Assembly: GCF_900114625.1 (NCBI RefSeq)
Contig: NZ_FOZL01000002.1
Span: 248,001 to 312,000, forward strand
Reading direction: 5' to 3'
DNA: 64,000 nucleotides
Origin: Granulicella pectinivorans
GTDB taxonomy: Bacteria; Acidobacteriota; Terriglobia; Terriglobales; Acidobacteriaceae
Within the stretch, counting starts at the first letter, position 1. The number at the start of each line of letters is the position of its first letter. Made by a program: the position numbers and the translations under genes. Positions 17,350 through 25,608 of the stretch are shown piece after piece. The notes beneath the pieces were generated by a model that was not told where the DNA came from, ran no database searches, and saw only the letters and a list, made by a program, of their open reading frames with translations.

Positions 17350-18495
17350 ATGACAACCGTTACCGCTCACCTCAAAAATTTCGTTGGCACCTACGCCCGC
17401 GCCGCAATTCTCGGCACGGTTGCTCTCGCGACAGCCTTCATCGCTCCCGCTGCCGCTCACGCCCAAAACTACGGCCAGGACTACAATCAGGGCTATCCCC
17501 AGAATGACAACCAGGGCTACGCCGAGGCCAACGTCGCACCGCCCGAGATCCCCCAGTACGACCAGCCCGAGGCCCCCGGCGACGGCTACATCTGGACCCC
17601 GGGTTATTGGGCTTACGGCCCCCAGGGATACTTCTGGGTCGATGGCGCATGGGTCGAGGCTCCCTATGACGGTGCCCTCTGGACCCCCGGTTACTGGGGC
17701 TTCAATGACGGAGCCTACTTCTGGAACGCCGGCTACTGGGGACCCACCATCGGCTACTACGGCGGCGTCAACTACGGCTTCGGCTACTTCGGCACCGGCT
17801 TCTACGGCGGCTACTGGAACCGTGGACACTTCTTCTACAACACCGCCTACAACCACCTCGGTGGACGCGGCTTCCGCAACGTCTACGACGATCGCTCGCA
17901 CGGCAGCAGCTTCCGCCCCGGCGGACGCGGCTTCGACCCCCATCCCCGCATGGATGAGCGTCGCGGAGCCGGCTTCGGCAACAACATCGGCTTCAATCGC
18001 GGTGGCAACAACGGAGACAATCGCGGTGGCTTCAACCAGGGCAACCGCAACAACTTCGATCAGCAGAACCGTGGCGGTTTCAACAATCAGCAGCGGAACC
18101 GCATCAACGATGAGCAGGCCAACCGCGCAGGCTTCAACCAGCAGCAGGGCAACCGGCCCGTCTACCAGGGAGGCGACAACCAGCAGCGCAACTTCGCCGC
18201 TCCCCAGCAGATCCAGACCCCCAACCCCCAGGCCTACAACGGCGGCAACCAGAATCAGGGACGCGGCTTCACCCAGGCTCCGGCGCAGCAGCAGAACTTC
18301 AACCAGAACCAGGGTCGCAGCTTCGTCCAGTCGGCTCCTGCGCAGCAGCGCTTCAGCCAGCCGCAGCAGCACTTCAACCAGCCCGTCCAGCAGGCGCGTC
18401 CTGCTCAGGGATACAACGCCCCGCAGCAGCACTTCAGCGCCCCCAGTGGCGGCGGTGGAGGCTTCCACGGCGGTGGCGGCGGCGGACGCCGCTAA
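17350..18495 (+). CDS. Secreted YXWXPGXW-repeat protein with Gln/Asn/Gly-rich tail
   Basis: About 381 residues. A signal peptide (helix about 12-30, cut near AHAQ) is followed by YIWTPGYWAYG, LWTPGYWGF and FWNAGYWG, the repeats that define the YXWXPGXW family, then Tyr/Gly-rich sequence and a long low-complexity tail of NRGG, QQN and QPQQHF units ending in Gly and Arg. No enzyme motif is visible. The family is widespread in envelopes of soil bacteria with no settled function; a surface or matrix role is a guess. AGGAG is 7 nt before the ATG. A strong terminator follows, and the leader carries two hairpins, so it is likely a well-expressed single-gene unit. Confidence 0.85.
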   Translation: MTTVTAHLKNFVGTYARAAILGTVALATAFIAPAAAHAQNYGQDYNQGYPQNDNQGYAEANVAPPEIPQYDQPEAPGDGYIWTPGYWAYGPQGYFWVDGAWVEAPYDGALWTPGYWGFNDGAYFWNAGYWGPTIGYYGGVNYGFGYFGTGFYGGYWNRGHFFYNTAYNHLGGRGFRNVYDDRSHGSSFRPGGRGFDPHPRMDERRGAGFGNNIGFNRGGNNGDNRGGFNQGNRNNFDQQNRGGFNNQQRNRINDEQANRAGFNQQQGNRPVYQGGDNQQRNFAAPQQIQTPNPQAYNGGNQNQGRGFTQAPAQQQNFNQNQGRSFVQSAPAQQRFSQPQQHFNQPVQQARPAQGYNAPQQHFSAPSGGGGGFHGGGGGGRR

Positions 18496-18512
18496 CTCCA
18501 ACGCGTAAACCA

Positions 18513-18548
18513 GGAAGGGCCGGGACAACCTCCCGGCCCTTCCCTTTT
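18513..18548 (+). terminator. Rho-independent terminator
   Basis: Perfect 13-bp GC-rich stem GGAAGGGCCGGGA / TCCCGGCCCTTCC, 5-nt loop, then CTTTT. It lies 17 nt after the stop of the YXWXPGXW gene. Confidence 0.9.
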
Positions 18549-18570
18549 GCACCGCCACCATCCGGGTGCC

Positions 18571-18594
18571 CCACATCTCGTTTCTGAGATGTGG
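18571..18594. repeat. R1 hairpin repeat, copy c
   Basis: CCACATCTC and GAGATGTGG with a 6-nt loop and the CGGGTGCC lead-in. It sits between the terminator and the next gene. Confidence 0.75.
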
Positions 18595-18633
18595 TATGCC
18601 GCCACCGCTCACGACGCGGTCTAAAATATCCTC

Positions 18634-19614
18634 ATGCCCCTCATCGCTCTGGACGACATCCGCGCCGCGCACACACGCATCGCCGGCACCGCTCTCCGCA
18701 CGCCTCTGATCGCCCTTCCCGGCCACCCCGGCATCTTCATCAAGGACGAGTCTGCGCAGCCCATCGGCTCCTTCAAGCTCCGCGGTGCCTTCAACGCCAT
18801 CGCGCTCCTCGCCGAACGGGATCCCGCCGCCCTCAAGCGCGGCGTCATCACCTACTCCTCCGGGAACCACGCGCAGGGCGTAGCCTACGCCGCCCGTGCG
18901 CTCGGCACCAAAGCCGTCATCACCATGCCCGACAACGCCCCCACGGTGAAGGTCGAGGCCACTCGAGCCCTCGGAGCCGAAGTCGTCTTCACCGGCCCCG
19001 CCAGCTCCGCCCGCAAGCTCAAGGCCGAAGAGCTCGCCGCGGAGCACGGCTACACCATCATCCCGCCCTACGACGATCCCGCCATCATCGCCGGACAGGC
19101 CACCTGCGCCGTCGAGATCCTCGAACAGGCCGGCACCGAGGACCTCCTCATCCTCTCCCCCGTCTCCGGCGGGGGCCTCCTCTCCGGCACCGCAACCGGG
19201 ACCAAGCTCCTCTCGCCCTCCACCCAGGTCTGGGGCGTAGAGCCCGCCCTGGCCGCCGATGCCACCGAGTCCTTCCGCACCCGCACCCTCGTCGAGTGGC
19301 CCGCCGCCTCCACCACCCGCACCATCGCAGACGGCCTCCGCACCCAGTCCCTCGGCCACCTCAACTTCGAGCACATCCTCGCCTTCGTCGACGGCATCGT
19401 CAACGTCACCGAGGAAGAGATCTTCGACGCCATGCGCGTCTACCTCTCCACCACCAACCTCATCCCCGAGCCCTCCGGTGCCGTCACCCTGGCCGCCGCC
19501 CTCTACCACGCCCAAGAGCTCCCGAAAGCCGCCAAAACCGTAGTCATCCTCAGCGGCGGCAACCTCGACCCCGCCCTCCGCACCCAACTCGAATCCGAAC
19601 TAGCTGCACACTAA
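18634..19614 (+). CDS. PLP-dependent threonine/serine dehydratase
   Basis: 326 residues, fold-type II PLP enzyme. The Schiff-base Lys is in GSFKLRGAFNA, the substrate loop is SSGNHAQG, and the phosphate-binding glycine loop is SGGGLLSG. Length fits the short, catabolic or serine-racemase-like branch without a C-terminal ACT domain, so feedback control by isoleucine is not expected. It could deaminate L-threonine to 2-oxobutanoate or L-serine to pyruvate, or racemise serine. The ATG has no Shine-Dalgarno; TAAAAT ends 6 nt upstream, suggesting a leaderless mRNA. Confidence 0.88.
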   Translation: MPLIALDDIRAAHTRIAGTALRTPLIALPGHPGIFIKDESAQPIGSFKLRGAFNAIALLAERDPAALKRGVITYSSGNHAQGVAYAARALGTKAVITMPDNAPTVKVEATRALGAEVVFTGPASSARKLKAEELAAEHGYTIIPPYDDPAIIAGQATCAVEILEQAGTEDLLILSPVSGGGLLSGTATGTKLLSPSTQVWGVEPALAADATESFRTRTLVEWPAASTTRTIADGLRTQSLGHLNFEHILAFVDGIVNVTEEEIFDAMRVYLSTTNLIPEPSGAVTLAAALYHAQELPKAAKTVVILSGGNLDPALRTQLESELAAH

Positions 19615-19621
19615 AGACAAA

Positions 19622-19652
19622 GGGGAGTGTATCCACCCGGAGTACACTCCCC
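19622..19652. promoter_or_regulatory. 10-bp inverted repeat between the dehydratase and redox genes
   Basis: GGGGAGTGTA and TACACTCCCC are perfect inverted copies with an 11-nt loop, starting 8 nt after the dehydratase stop and ending 10 nt before the next ATG. It could be an operator, a processing site or a weak terminator; no T-run follows. Confidence 0.5.
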
Positions 19653-19662
19653 ACAGGCCTCC

Positions 19663-20196
19663 ATGCTCTCAACCACCACGCAGGATCTCTCCGTCACCCT
19701 GGCGGGAGTCCGCACAGAATCCGGCGTCACCCTGCTCTCCCTCACCGGGCAGTCCCCTGTCCTGCTCATCTTCCTCCGCCACTTCGGCTGCTCCTTCTGC
19801 CGACAGGCCATCAGCGACGTCGCCAACCTCCGCGACGAACTCTCCCGCCGCAACGTGCGTCCCGTCTTCGTCCACCTCGGCACCCCGGAGCGCGCCAGGC
19901 CCTTCTTCGACTACTACCACCTGCCGAACGTGGAGCGCATCAGCGACCCCGCAGCCATCCTCTACCGCACCCCACCCTTCGGCCTCCGCCGCCAGCACTG
20001 GTCAACCCACTTCTTCATCCCCAAGGTCATCCAGTCCTGGCTCACCGGCAGCATAAAAAAGTACGGCATCGGCAGCCTCCAGGACGACGCCAACCAGATG
20101 CCCGGCATCTTCTTCCTGAAAGACGGCAAAGTGGCCCGCACCTTCCTCTACAAAACCATCGCCGACCAGCCCCCCTACCTCAAGCTGATCGCCTGA
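19663..20196 (+). CDS. Peroxiredoxin-like (AhpC/TSA, SelL-related) protein
   Basis: About 177 residues with a thioredoxin-like fold. The active region is LIFLRHFGCSFCRQA, a CxxC where many relatives have a single Cys or selenocysteine; FVHLGTPERARPFFDYYHLP and the late GIFFLKDGKV are typical of the Prx-like2 group. It probably reduces a peroxide or disulphide; partners are unknown. The start is uncertain: the ATG at 19663 has only a weak AGG before it, and a GTG at 19627 lies inside the inverted repeat. It is 48 nt from the dehydratase and could be co-transcribed. Confidence 0.75.
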   Translation: MLSTTTQDLSVTLAGVRTESGVTLLSLTGQSPVLLIFLRHFGCSFCRQAISDVANLRDELSRRNVRPVFVHLGTPERARPFFDYYHLPNVERISDPAAILYRTPPFGLRRQHWSTHFFIPKVIQSWLTGSIKKYGIGSLQDDANQMPGIFFLKDGKVARTFLYKTIADQPPYLKLIA

Positions 20197-20273
20197 ACAG
20201 AAAAAGGCGGATAAGCCCAGGCTGCCGCCCGCACTCATCCGCCCCTTACCTGTCACCCAAGTGACGCCTCGCG

Positions 20274-20792
20274 TTACGTCGTAGCAACCGTATTCGCACT
20301 GATCAGCAGCAGGCTCACCTTACCCTCGGTCACCCTCTTATGCGGTGTCATCCGAGGCACGCTCAGGTAGTCGCCCCTCTTCAGCGTCACCTTCGTATAC
20401 CCCTCACAATCCGGAGCCAGATACTCACCCGGCTTCGTCTCCCGAGCACCCTTCAGCGTGCCGCCCACGTGATACACCGTCTCTCCATCCAGCACCTGGA
20501 ACACGTGATCCCGCGTCGCATGCGCCTCGAACTCCTTACCGCTCTTCTTCGTCTCCGCATTGATCGCCATCGTCACCGAAAGCCCCGGCGAAGCAATCAG
20601 ATTTTTCGTCCCATCGTTGGCCTGCACACCCGCAAGTTCCCCAGCCATATCGCTCGCGGAAAACTTCTTGAACGGAACCGTGGCTCCAGCCAGCTCTTCA
20701 GCCATCAGCGGCAAACCACTCAACGGAAGCATCACGCCGGCAGCCAGCGGAGCCGTCCGGATAAAGTTACGGCGAGTCGAAACATTTCTCAT
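20274..20792 (-). CDS. Exported cupin-domain protein
   Basis: About 172 residues. The N-terminus MRNVSTRRNFIRTAPLAAG is a twin-arginine signal. The rest is a single small beta-barrel with cupin-like spacing: EAHATRDHVFQVLDGETVYHVGG, then GDYLSVPRMTPHKRV. The first motif keeps a His and Glu and the second a His, so a metal site is possible but not certain. No substrate can be named. It lies 38 bp upstream of the M23 stop in the other direction of travel, on the same strand as that peptidase gene, and could be the last gene of its transcript. Confidence 0.7.
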   Translation of the reverse strand: MRNVSTRRNFIRTAPLAAGVMLPLSGLPLMAEELAGATVPFKKFSASDMAGELAGVQANDGTKNLIASPGLSVTMAINAETKKSGKEFEAHATRDHVFQVLDGETVYHVGGTLKGARETKPGEYLAPDCEGYTKVTLKRGDYLSVPRMTPHKRVTEGKVSLLLISANTVATT

Positions 20793-20829
20793 GCACTGAA
20801 GTGAACCACACCCCCGACAGCCCCCGCAA

Positions 20830-21885
20830 CTATCCGCCGTTCTTCCCGTCGCCCACACCCAGATCCGCCAGCGTCGTCCGCAGATACTTATGCGGATTCA
20901 CCGGCGTATTCCGGACCCGAACCTCGTAATGCACATGGTTCCCGGTCGTCCGGCCGCTATGCCCGACATACCCGATCACCTGCCCCTGCACCACTGTCTG
21001 ACCGCCCACCACCGCAAAGCCCGACATATGCCCGTAGCACGTCTCGATACCGTTCCCGTGGTCGATAATGACCTCGCGGCCATACCCGTTCACCATGCCA
21101 GCCGACTTCACCACACCCGCCGCCGTAGCCCGGATCGGCGTCCCAATCACCGCCGTAATATCCACGCCCTTATGGAACTCGCCCTCACCGTTCCCCGTCA
21201 CCGGGTCCTCGCGCTGCCCAAAGCTGCTCGAGATCGGGCCAACCACCGGCCACAACGACGGAATCCCCAACCCCACATCATCGCCGCCCATCACCGCATC
21301 GAATCCGCGAATCCTGCTGCCGAACCCAGGTCCCGTCGAAATCGCACCCGCGATCGCCCGCGCCGTCGATCCGCTCATCGCCTCCGAGCGCAAAGCATAA
21401 AACGTGTCGATCGACTTGAAGTAGCTGTCATCGTTCAGAACGGCAGAAGGATCCACCACCTTCGCCGTAGCCACCTCAGCCACCTTGCTGTTCGTATCCT
21501 TGCCCGGTCGTCCCAGGTGCAGCTTCCCCATCGGAATCGCAAGCTTGTTCGTCGTCAGTCCATACAGCGCCGAGACCTCGGTCGCCAGCGACCCCAGCGA
21601 CGCCGCCTGCACATCCTTCTCATGCGCCTGCTTCTCGAGATGCGCATAATCCTTGCGCAGCGAATCCTGGTCATGACGCAACTCGTTGAACCGCGCCGTC
21701 TTGATCAGCATCCGGGTATACGAACCCGCCATCCCCGTGATCGTAAACATACCGATCACCGCAGCCGCCACAAACACATAGGCATACCGCAGCGGAATCG
21801 GAACCTTTTTCAGGCTTCCTTCCTCATCGCGGCTGACGAAGACGATATAAAACCGTTTCTTCGAGGCTTTCGTGTTGTGTATCAA
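20830..21885 (-). CDS. Membrane-anchored M23 peptidase (murein hydrolase type)
   Basis: About 351 residues. A short cytoplasmic start (KKRFYIVFVSRDEEGS), one membrane helix (about 30-52), a coiled-coil region rich in Lys/Glu/His (about 60-110), then a C-terminal LytM/M23 domain. Zinc ligands are visible in EFHKGVDI and in the HVHYEV motif; YGHMSGF gives the further His. Such proteins cut peptidoglycan cross-links or, if inactive, activate amidases; here the ligands are intact. I chose a TTG at 21885 with AAAGG 6 nt upstream, because no ATG is near; an ATG at 21954 would add 23 residues unlike the family start. Confidence 0.85.
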   Translation of the reverse strand: MIHNTKASKKRFYIVFVSRDEEGSLKKVPIPLRYAYVFVAAAVIGMFTITGMAGSYTRMLIKTARFNELRHDQDSLRKDYAHLEKQAHEKDVQAASLGSLATEVSALYGLTTNKLAIPMGKLHLGRPGKDTNSKVAEVATAKVVDPSAVLNDDSYFKSIDTFYALRSEAMSGSTARAIAGAISTGPGFGSRIRGFDAVMGGDDVGLGIPSLWPVVGPISSSFGQREDPVTGNGEGEFHKGVDITAVIGTPIRATAAGVVKSAGMVNGYGREVIIDHGNGIETCYGHMSGFAVVGGQTVVQGQVIGYVGHSGRTTGNHVHYEVRVRNTPVNPHKYLRTTLADLGVGDGKNGG

Positions 21886-22084
21886 AAGGAACCTTTGCCC
21901 TGGTCTGATCCTGCCGGCGGCTCTCCGGCACGATATCGAAGGCTTCCAATCCACCCGGGCAAATCAAATCTGCCAATCGCCATTCGTGTCTGCGATCTTC
22001 GGATGAAGGAATCTCGTGGGCGTACCCCTCTAAAAGTATCAAACTTGCCCCCCTCCAGCAACATCGCGGCACAAATCCGGGTGC

Positions 22085-22110
22085 CCCATATCTCGCTTCT
22101 GAGATGTGGG
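22085..22110. repeat. R1 hairpin repeat, copy d
   Basis: CCCATATCTC and GAGATGTGGG with a 6-nt loop; one T-G wobble in the stem. It follows the CCGGGTG lead-in and stands in the 271-bp gap before thiL, in which nothing else is recognised. Confidence 0.7.
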
Positions 22111-22156
22111 TTCCCAGCACCGCGATGAGTTCCCACGCGCGTATCCTAAAACTCAA

Positions 22157-23068
22157 ATGCCTCCGAAAAAAGGTGAGCTGGCCCTCATCGCCCAGATCCG
22201 CCAACAGTTCGCCACCAGCCCCACCGCCCTCATTGCCAAGGGCATCGGCGACGACTGCGCCATCCTCCGCCCGCCCACCGGCACCGAAATCCTCGTCACC
22301 ACCGACTTCACCCTTGAAGACCGCCACTTCCGCCGTGATCTCCATCCCGCCCGCGTCGTCGGCCACCGCTGCCTCGCCCGCGGCTTGAGCGACCTCGCCG
22401 CCATGGGAGCCACACCACTCGCCGCCTTCCTCTCCCTCGCCCTCCCCAAAGACCTCCCCTCCGCCTGGACCAGGCAGTTCCTTCAGGGCCTCCAATCCCT
22501 CGCCCAGGCCAGCAAAGTAACCCTGGCCGGGGGCGACACCGCACAGTCCCCCACCCACCACATCCTCGCCGACATCGTCCTCCTCGGCACCGCCCCCACC
22601 GGCACATCCCTGCGCCGCTCCGGAGCCAAACCCGGCGACCGCATCTACGTCACCGGCCAACTCGGAGCCGCCGCCGCCCAACTCCGCACCCTCCTCGCCG
22701 GGGGCAAGGTCCGCACCCACCACCTCCCCCAGCCGCGCCTCGCCATCGGTCGGAAGCTCCGCACCAAAGCCACCGCCTGCATCGATCTCTCGGATGGCCT
22801 CTCCACCGATCTCACTCACCTCTGCGAAGCCTCAAAGGTCCGCGCCGAGCTCGACCTCGCCAGTCTCCCCATCCACCCCACCGCCACGCAGAACGACGCC
22901 CTCCACGGTGGCGAGGACTACGAGCTCCTCTTCACCTCGTCCGCCCGCATCCCCAAATCCATCGCCACCCCCATAGGCCGCATCCTCAAACCCCAAAAAA
23001 ATCACCCCAGCATCACCGCAGACGGCATCCCTCTCCCGCCACAAGGCTGGGAGCACTTCAAGCAATAG
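22157..23068 (+). CDS. thiL: Thiamine-monophosphate kinase
   Basis: About 303 residues, the AIR-synthase-like ATP-binding fold of ThiL, which phosphorylates thiamine monophosphate to the diphosphate cofactor. Marks: KGIGDDCAIL (metal and nucleotide loop), VTTDFTLEDRHF, GLSDLAAMGATPLA, LAGGDT, IDLSDGLSTDL and HGGEDYELLF. All the aspartates expected for magnesium binding are present. The ATG at 22157 has no clear Shine-Dalgarno; TATCCT lies 9 nt upstream. No other thiamine gene is nearby and no TPP riboswitch was recognised in the 271-bp upstream gap. Confidence 0.92.
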   Translation: MPPKKGELALIAQIRQQFATSPTALIAKGIGDDCAILRPPTGTEILVTTDFTLEDRHFRRDLHPARVVGHRCLARGLSDLAAMGATPLAAFLSLALPKDLPSAWTRQFLQGLQSLAQASKVTLAGGDTAQSPTHHILADIVLLGTAPTGTSLRRSGAKPGDRIYVTGQLGAAAAQLRTLLAGGKVRTHHLPQPRLAIGRKLRTKATACIDLSDGLSTDLTHLCEASKVRAELDLASLPIHPTATQNDALHGGEDYELLFTSSARIPKSIATPIGRILKPQKNHPSITADGIPLPPQGWEHFKQ

Positions 23069-23161
23069 CCCGAAACCAAGAGCTCACGATTTGCTTGCCC
23101 CAATCCCCCTCCACTCGGCCCACCTGCCGCAGCGAGCCCGAGTCGTCGAGAGAAGCCCCAG

Positions 23162-23210
23162 GCCGTTGCCCTTGTCTCTTTTTCCCGCTTTTTCCGCCCT
23201 TCCCCCCACA
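23162..23210. repeat. Pyrimidine-tract repeat, copy B
   Basis: Similar over its whole length to 8612-8659 by eye, with an identical CTCTTTTTCCCGC core and CCCCACA end. It ends 26 nt before the next start codon. Confidence 0.5.
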
Positions 23211-23236
23211 GTCTTTTCTCCGTTCTAAACTGAGCT

Positions 23237-24349
23237 ATGCGCGATTCCACGCGAATCATCCGTTCCACCCTCACCCCCGCCATCCCTGGAGCTCCGCTCC
23301 ACGCTGGCCCCGTCTTCGCCTCCGCCTTCCACGTCCCCGGATCGCCCGACGGAGTTCCCTACACCTACGCCCGCTCCCACAATCCCACCTACACCGTCCT
23401 CGAAAAGACCATCGCGCAGATCGAGTCCGGCCCCGGCTACCGCGCGCAGGCCCTCGTCTTCGCCTCCGGCATGGCCGCCGTAGCCGCGGTCTTCGGAGCG
23501 ATCCTGAAACCCGGAGACATCTGCGTCATCCCCTCGAACTCCTACTTCACCGCCCGCGTCCTCATGCAGGAACACTTCGCCAAGATCGGCGTCGAGATTC
23601 GCTCCGCTCCCACCGTCAACGACGCGCAGGGCAAGCTCCTCGAAGGCGCAAAACTCCTCTGGCTCGAAACCCCGTCCAACCCCGGCATGGAGATCTGCGA
23701 CATCGCGGCCCTCTCCGAAAAAGCCCACGCCGCCGGCTGCCTGGTCGCGGTCGACAACACCACCGCCACCCCCCTCGGACAGAGCCCCCTCGCCCTCGGC
23801 GCCGACTTCTCCGTCGTCTCCGACACCAAATCCATGACCGGCCATGGCGATCTCCTCCTCGGCCACGTCGCCACCCGCGACCTCGAACACCGCGCCCTCA
23901 TCGACCAGTGGCGCACCCTCACCGGAGCCGTCCCCGGCCCCATGGAGGCCTGGCTCGCCGAGCGATCGCTCTCCACCCTCCCCCTGCGCCTCGAACGCAC
24001 CTGCGAAAACGCCCAGGCCATCGCCGAGTTCCTCTCCACACGTCCCGAGGTCGAAGCCGTCTTCTACCCCGGCCTCCCCTCGCACCCCGCCCACGAGCTC
24101 GCCAAACGCCAGATGAAGCTCTTCGGCCCTGTCGTCAGCTTTGTCCTCCCCACCAAAGCCGCAGCCGAGACCTTCCTGTCGAAAGCAAAGCTCATCACCG
24201 ACGCCACCAGCTTCGGAGCCGTCTACACCACCGCCGAGCGCCGCAACCGCTGGGGAGGCGACGCCATCCCCGACGGCTTCATCCGCCTCAGCGCTGGCTG
24301 CGAGCACATCGAAGACCTCCTCGAAGACATCGCCCAGGCCCTCACCTAG
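23237..24349 (+). CDS. Cystathionine gamma-synthase/lyase family PLP enzyme
   Basis: 370 residues of the Cys/Met-metabolism PLP family. YTYARSHNPT is the family entry motif, ALVFASGMAAVAAV holds the PLP-phosphate loop, WLETPSNPGMEICD and VDNTTATP precede the Schiff-base Lys in SDTKSMTGHGD, and DGFIRLSAGCEHIEDL is the usual end. It may act as cystathionine gamma-lyase, beta-lyase or gamma-synthase; these are hard to tell apart from sequence. The ATG has no Shine-Dalgarno, but TAAACT ends 5 nt before it, so a leaderless mRNA is likely. It shares sulfur metabolism with the cysM cluster 4 kb away. Confidence 0.88.
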   Translation: MRDSTRIIRSTLTPAIPGAPLHAGPVFASAFHVPGSPDGVPYTYARSHNPTYTVLEKTIAQIESGPGYRAQALVFASGMAAVAAVFGAILKPGDICVIPSNSYFTARVLMQEHFAKIGVEIRSAPTVNDAQGKLLEGAKLLWLETPSNPGMEICDIAALSEKAHAAGCLVAVDNTTATPLGQSPLALGADFSVVSDTKSMTGHGDLLLGHVATRDLEHRALIDQWRTLTGAVPGPMEAWLAERSLSTLPLRLERTCENAQAIAEFLSTRPEVEAVFYPGLPSHPAHELAKRQMKLFGPVVSFVLPTKAAAETFLSKAKLITDATSFGAVYTTAERRNRWGGDAIPDGFIRLSAGCEHIEDLLEDIAQALT

Positions 24350-24367
24350 CGCCACAAAACCGGGTGC

Positions 24368-24393
24368 CCCACATCCCGCTTCTGGGATGTGGG
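24368..24393. repeat. R1 hairpin repeat, copy e
   Basis: CCCACATCCC and GGGATGTGGG with a 6-nt loop, 19 nt after the preceding stop. Relative to copy a, the T-A pair is C-G on both arms, a second compensatory change. Confidence 0.75.
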
Positions 24394-24417
24394 TTTTGAA
24401 TCGCCACGAGACCCCAC

Positions 24418-24996
24418 ATGCCCCCACTCCTCCATCTCGACCAATACCCCCACACCTGGACCGTCCAACTCCTCTCCGGTCCCCCCCTCATCGCCCCCTC
24501 GCGTCAATACACCTACCCCATGTCCATCGCCGGTGAAGAAGATGCGCTCGCCCGCGGAGCCCTCTACCTCCTCGTCCGCCCCGCCCCCGGCGAACCCGCC
24601 TTCCTGGCCACCTGCGCCCTCGGCTACCGCGACCCGTCCATGCCGACCGGCGTCTACGCCACCCCCAACCCATCCCAGCTCTGCGCGGTCGCCGGAGGCT
24701 ACGCCTACCTCATCGATCCCACCAACCCCACCCAATCCACCCACATCGATCAGCGCCCCGTCACCGCCGTCCTCCCCACCCAAGACCTGCTCCTCTTCGC
24801 CGGCTTCCACACCATTCAGGCCTGGGGCAACGCAGGCCTCGCCTGGACCACCCAACGCCTCACCTGGGACGGCATCACACTCGGCGAAGCCACCAACGGA
24901 GTCCTCCACGGCACCGGCTGGAACATGCGCACCGACAAGGAAGTCCCCTTCGAGATCGACCTCAAAACCGGCACCCACACCGGCGGCGGCTTCTAA
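24418..24996 (+). CDS. Uncharacterised protein
   Basis: 192 residues with no signal peptide, membrane helix or catalytic motif that I recognise. The sequence is rich in Pro, Thr and aromatic residues in short beta-strand-like stretches (LYLLVRPAPGEPAFLATCALGY, cut here), and it ends HTGGGF. A beta-propeller or sandwich fold is possible. It converges with rsmD, leaving one base between the stop codons. Codon use matches its neighbours, so it is probably a resident gene. The start ATG lacks a clear ribosome-binding site; it begins 25 nt after an R1 hairpin. Confidence 0.6.
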   Translation: MPPLLHLDQYPHTWTVQLLSGPPLIAPSRQYTYPMSIAGEEDALARGALYLLVRPAPGEPAFLATCALGYRDPSMPTGVYATPNPSQLCAVAGGYAYLIDPTNPTQSTHIDQRPVTAVLPTQDLLLFAGFHTIQAWGNAGLAWTTQRLTWDGITLGEATNGVLHGTGWNMRTDKEVPFEIDLKTGTHTGGGF

Positions 24997-24997
24997 C

Positions 24998-25570
24998 CTA
25001 CTCCTCTGCCCTCAGTTCATAAAAGCTCAAAGAAACATCCCCCTGTTTCCTCACACGCGCCAACTCCAGCCCCCCAAAAACCTCCGGCATCTTCGCCCGG
25101 CTCTTGTGCTCCGCCACCACCACCGCCCCCGGAGCCAGCATCGCCCGTCCCTTCAGGCTCCCCAGATACCCCAGCGTCCCAAGGTACTCTGCCTCAGCCT
25201 CATACGGCGGGTCCAGAAACACCACATCGATCTGCCCGGTGAACTTCTGCAGCCGCGGCCAGAGCGCCCCGACCCCGCGATCCTCGATCGCATACCCCGC
25301 ATTGATCTTCAGCGCCGCCAGATTCGCCCGAATCGAGGCCACCGCCGGCGCAGCATTCTCCGCAAACCAGACATGCGCCGCACCCCGGCTGATCGCCTCG
25401 ATCCCCACAGCGCCCGTCCCCGCATACAGATCCAGAAAACGGCAGCCATCCAGCCGTGGCTGCAAAATATTGAACAACGTCTCGCGCAAACGATCCGACG
25501 TCGGTCGCGTCGAGTCTCCCTTCGGAGCCCCCAGAAGCCGTGACCGGTACATTCCACCAATAACCCGCAT
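24998..25570 (-). CDS. rsmD: 16S rRNA (guanine966-N2)-methyltransferase
   Basis: 190 residues with the RsmD layout: RVIGGMYRSRLL at the start, RPTSDRLRETLFNIL, the SAM-binding FLDLYAGTGAVGIEAISRGA, and the catalytic DPPY in DVVFLDPPYEAE. It methylates G966 in the P-site region of 16S rRNA. The start codon is 38 bp from that of the oppositely directed S2P-like gene, so the two promoters must lie close together. With rsmI nearby on the other strand the region holds two unlinked 16S modification genes. Confidence 0.93.
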   Translation of the reverse strand: MRVIGGMYRSRLLGAPKGDSTRPTSDRLRETLFNILQPRLDGCRFLDLYAGTGAVGIEAISRGAAHVWFAENAAPAVASIRANLAALKINAGYAIEDRGVGALWPRLQKFTGQIDVVFLDPPYEAEAEYLGTLGYLGSLKGRAMLAPGAVVVAEHKSRAKMPEVFGGLELARVRKQGDVSLSFYELRAEE

Positions 25571-25608
25571 GCTCCGATCCTAAGCCTCCAGCGCATACAA
25601 TCAAAGTC

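Noticed and set aside
21886..22156. TPP riboswitch ahead of thiL
   Set aside because: No CUGAGA-type core or suitable pairing seen; the gap holds an R1 hairpin and otherwise nothing clear.
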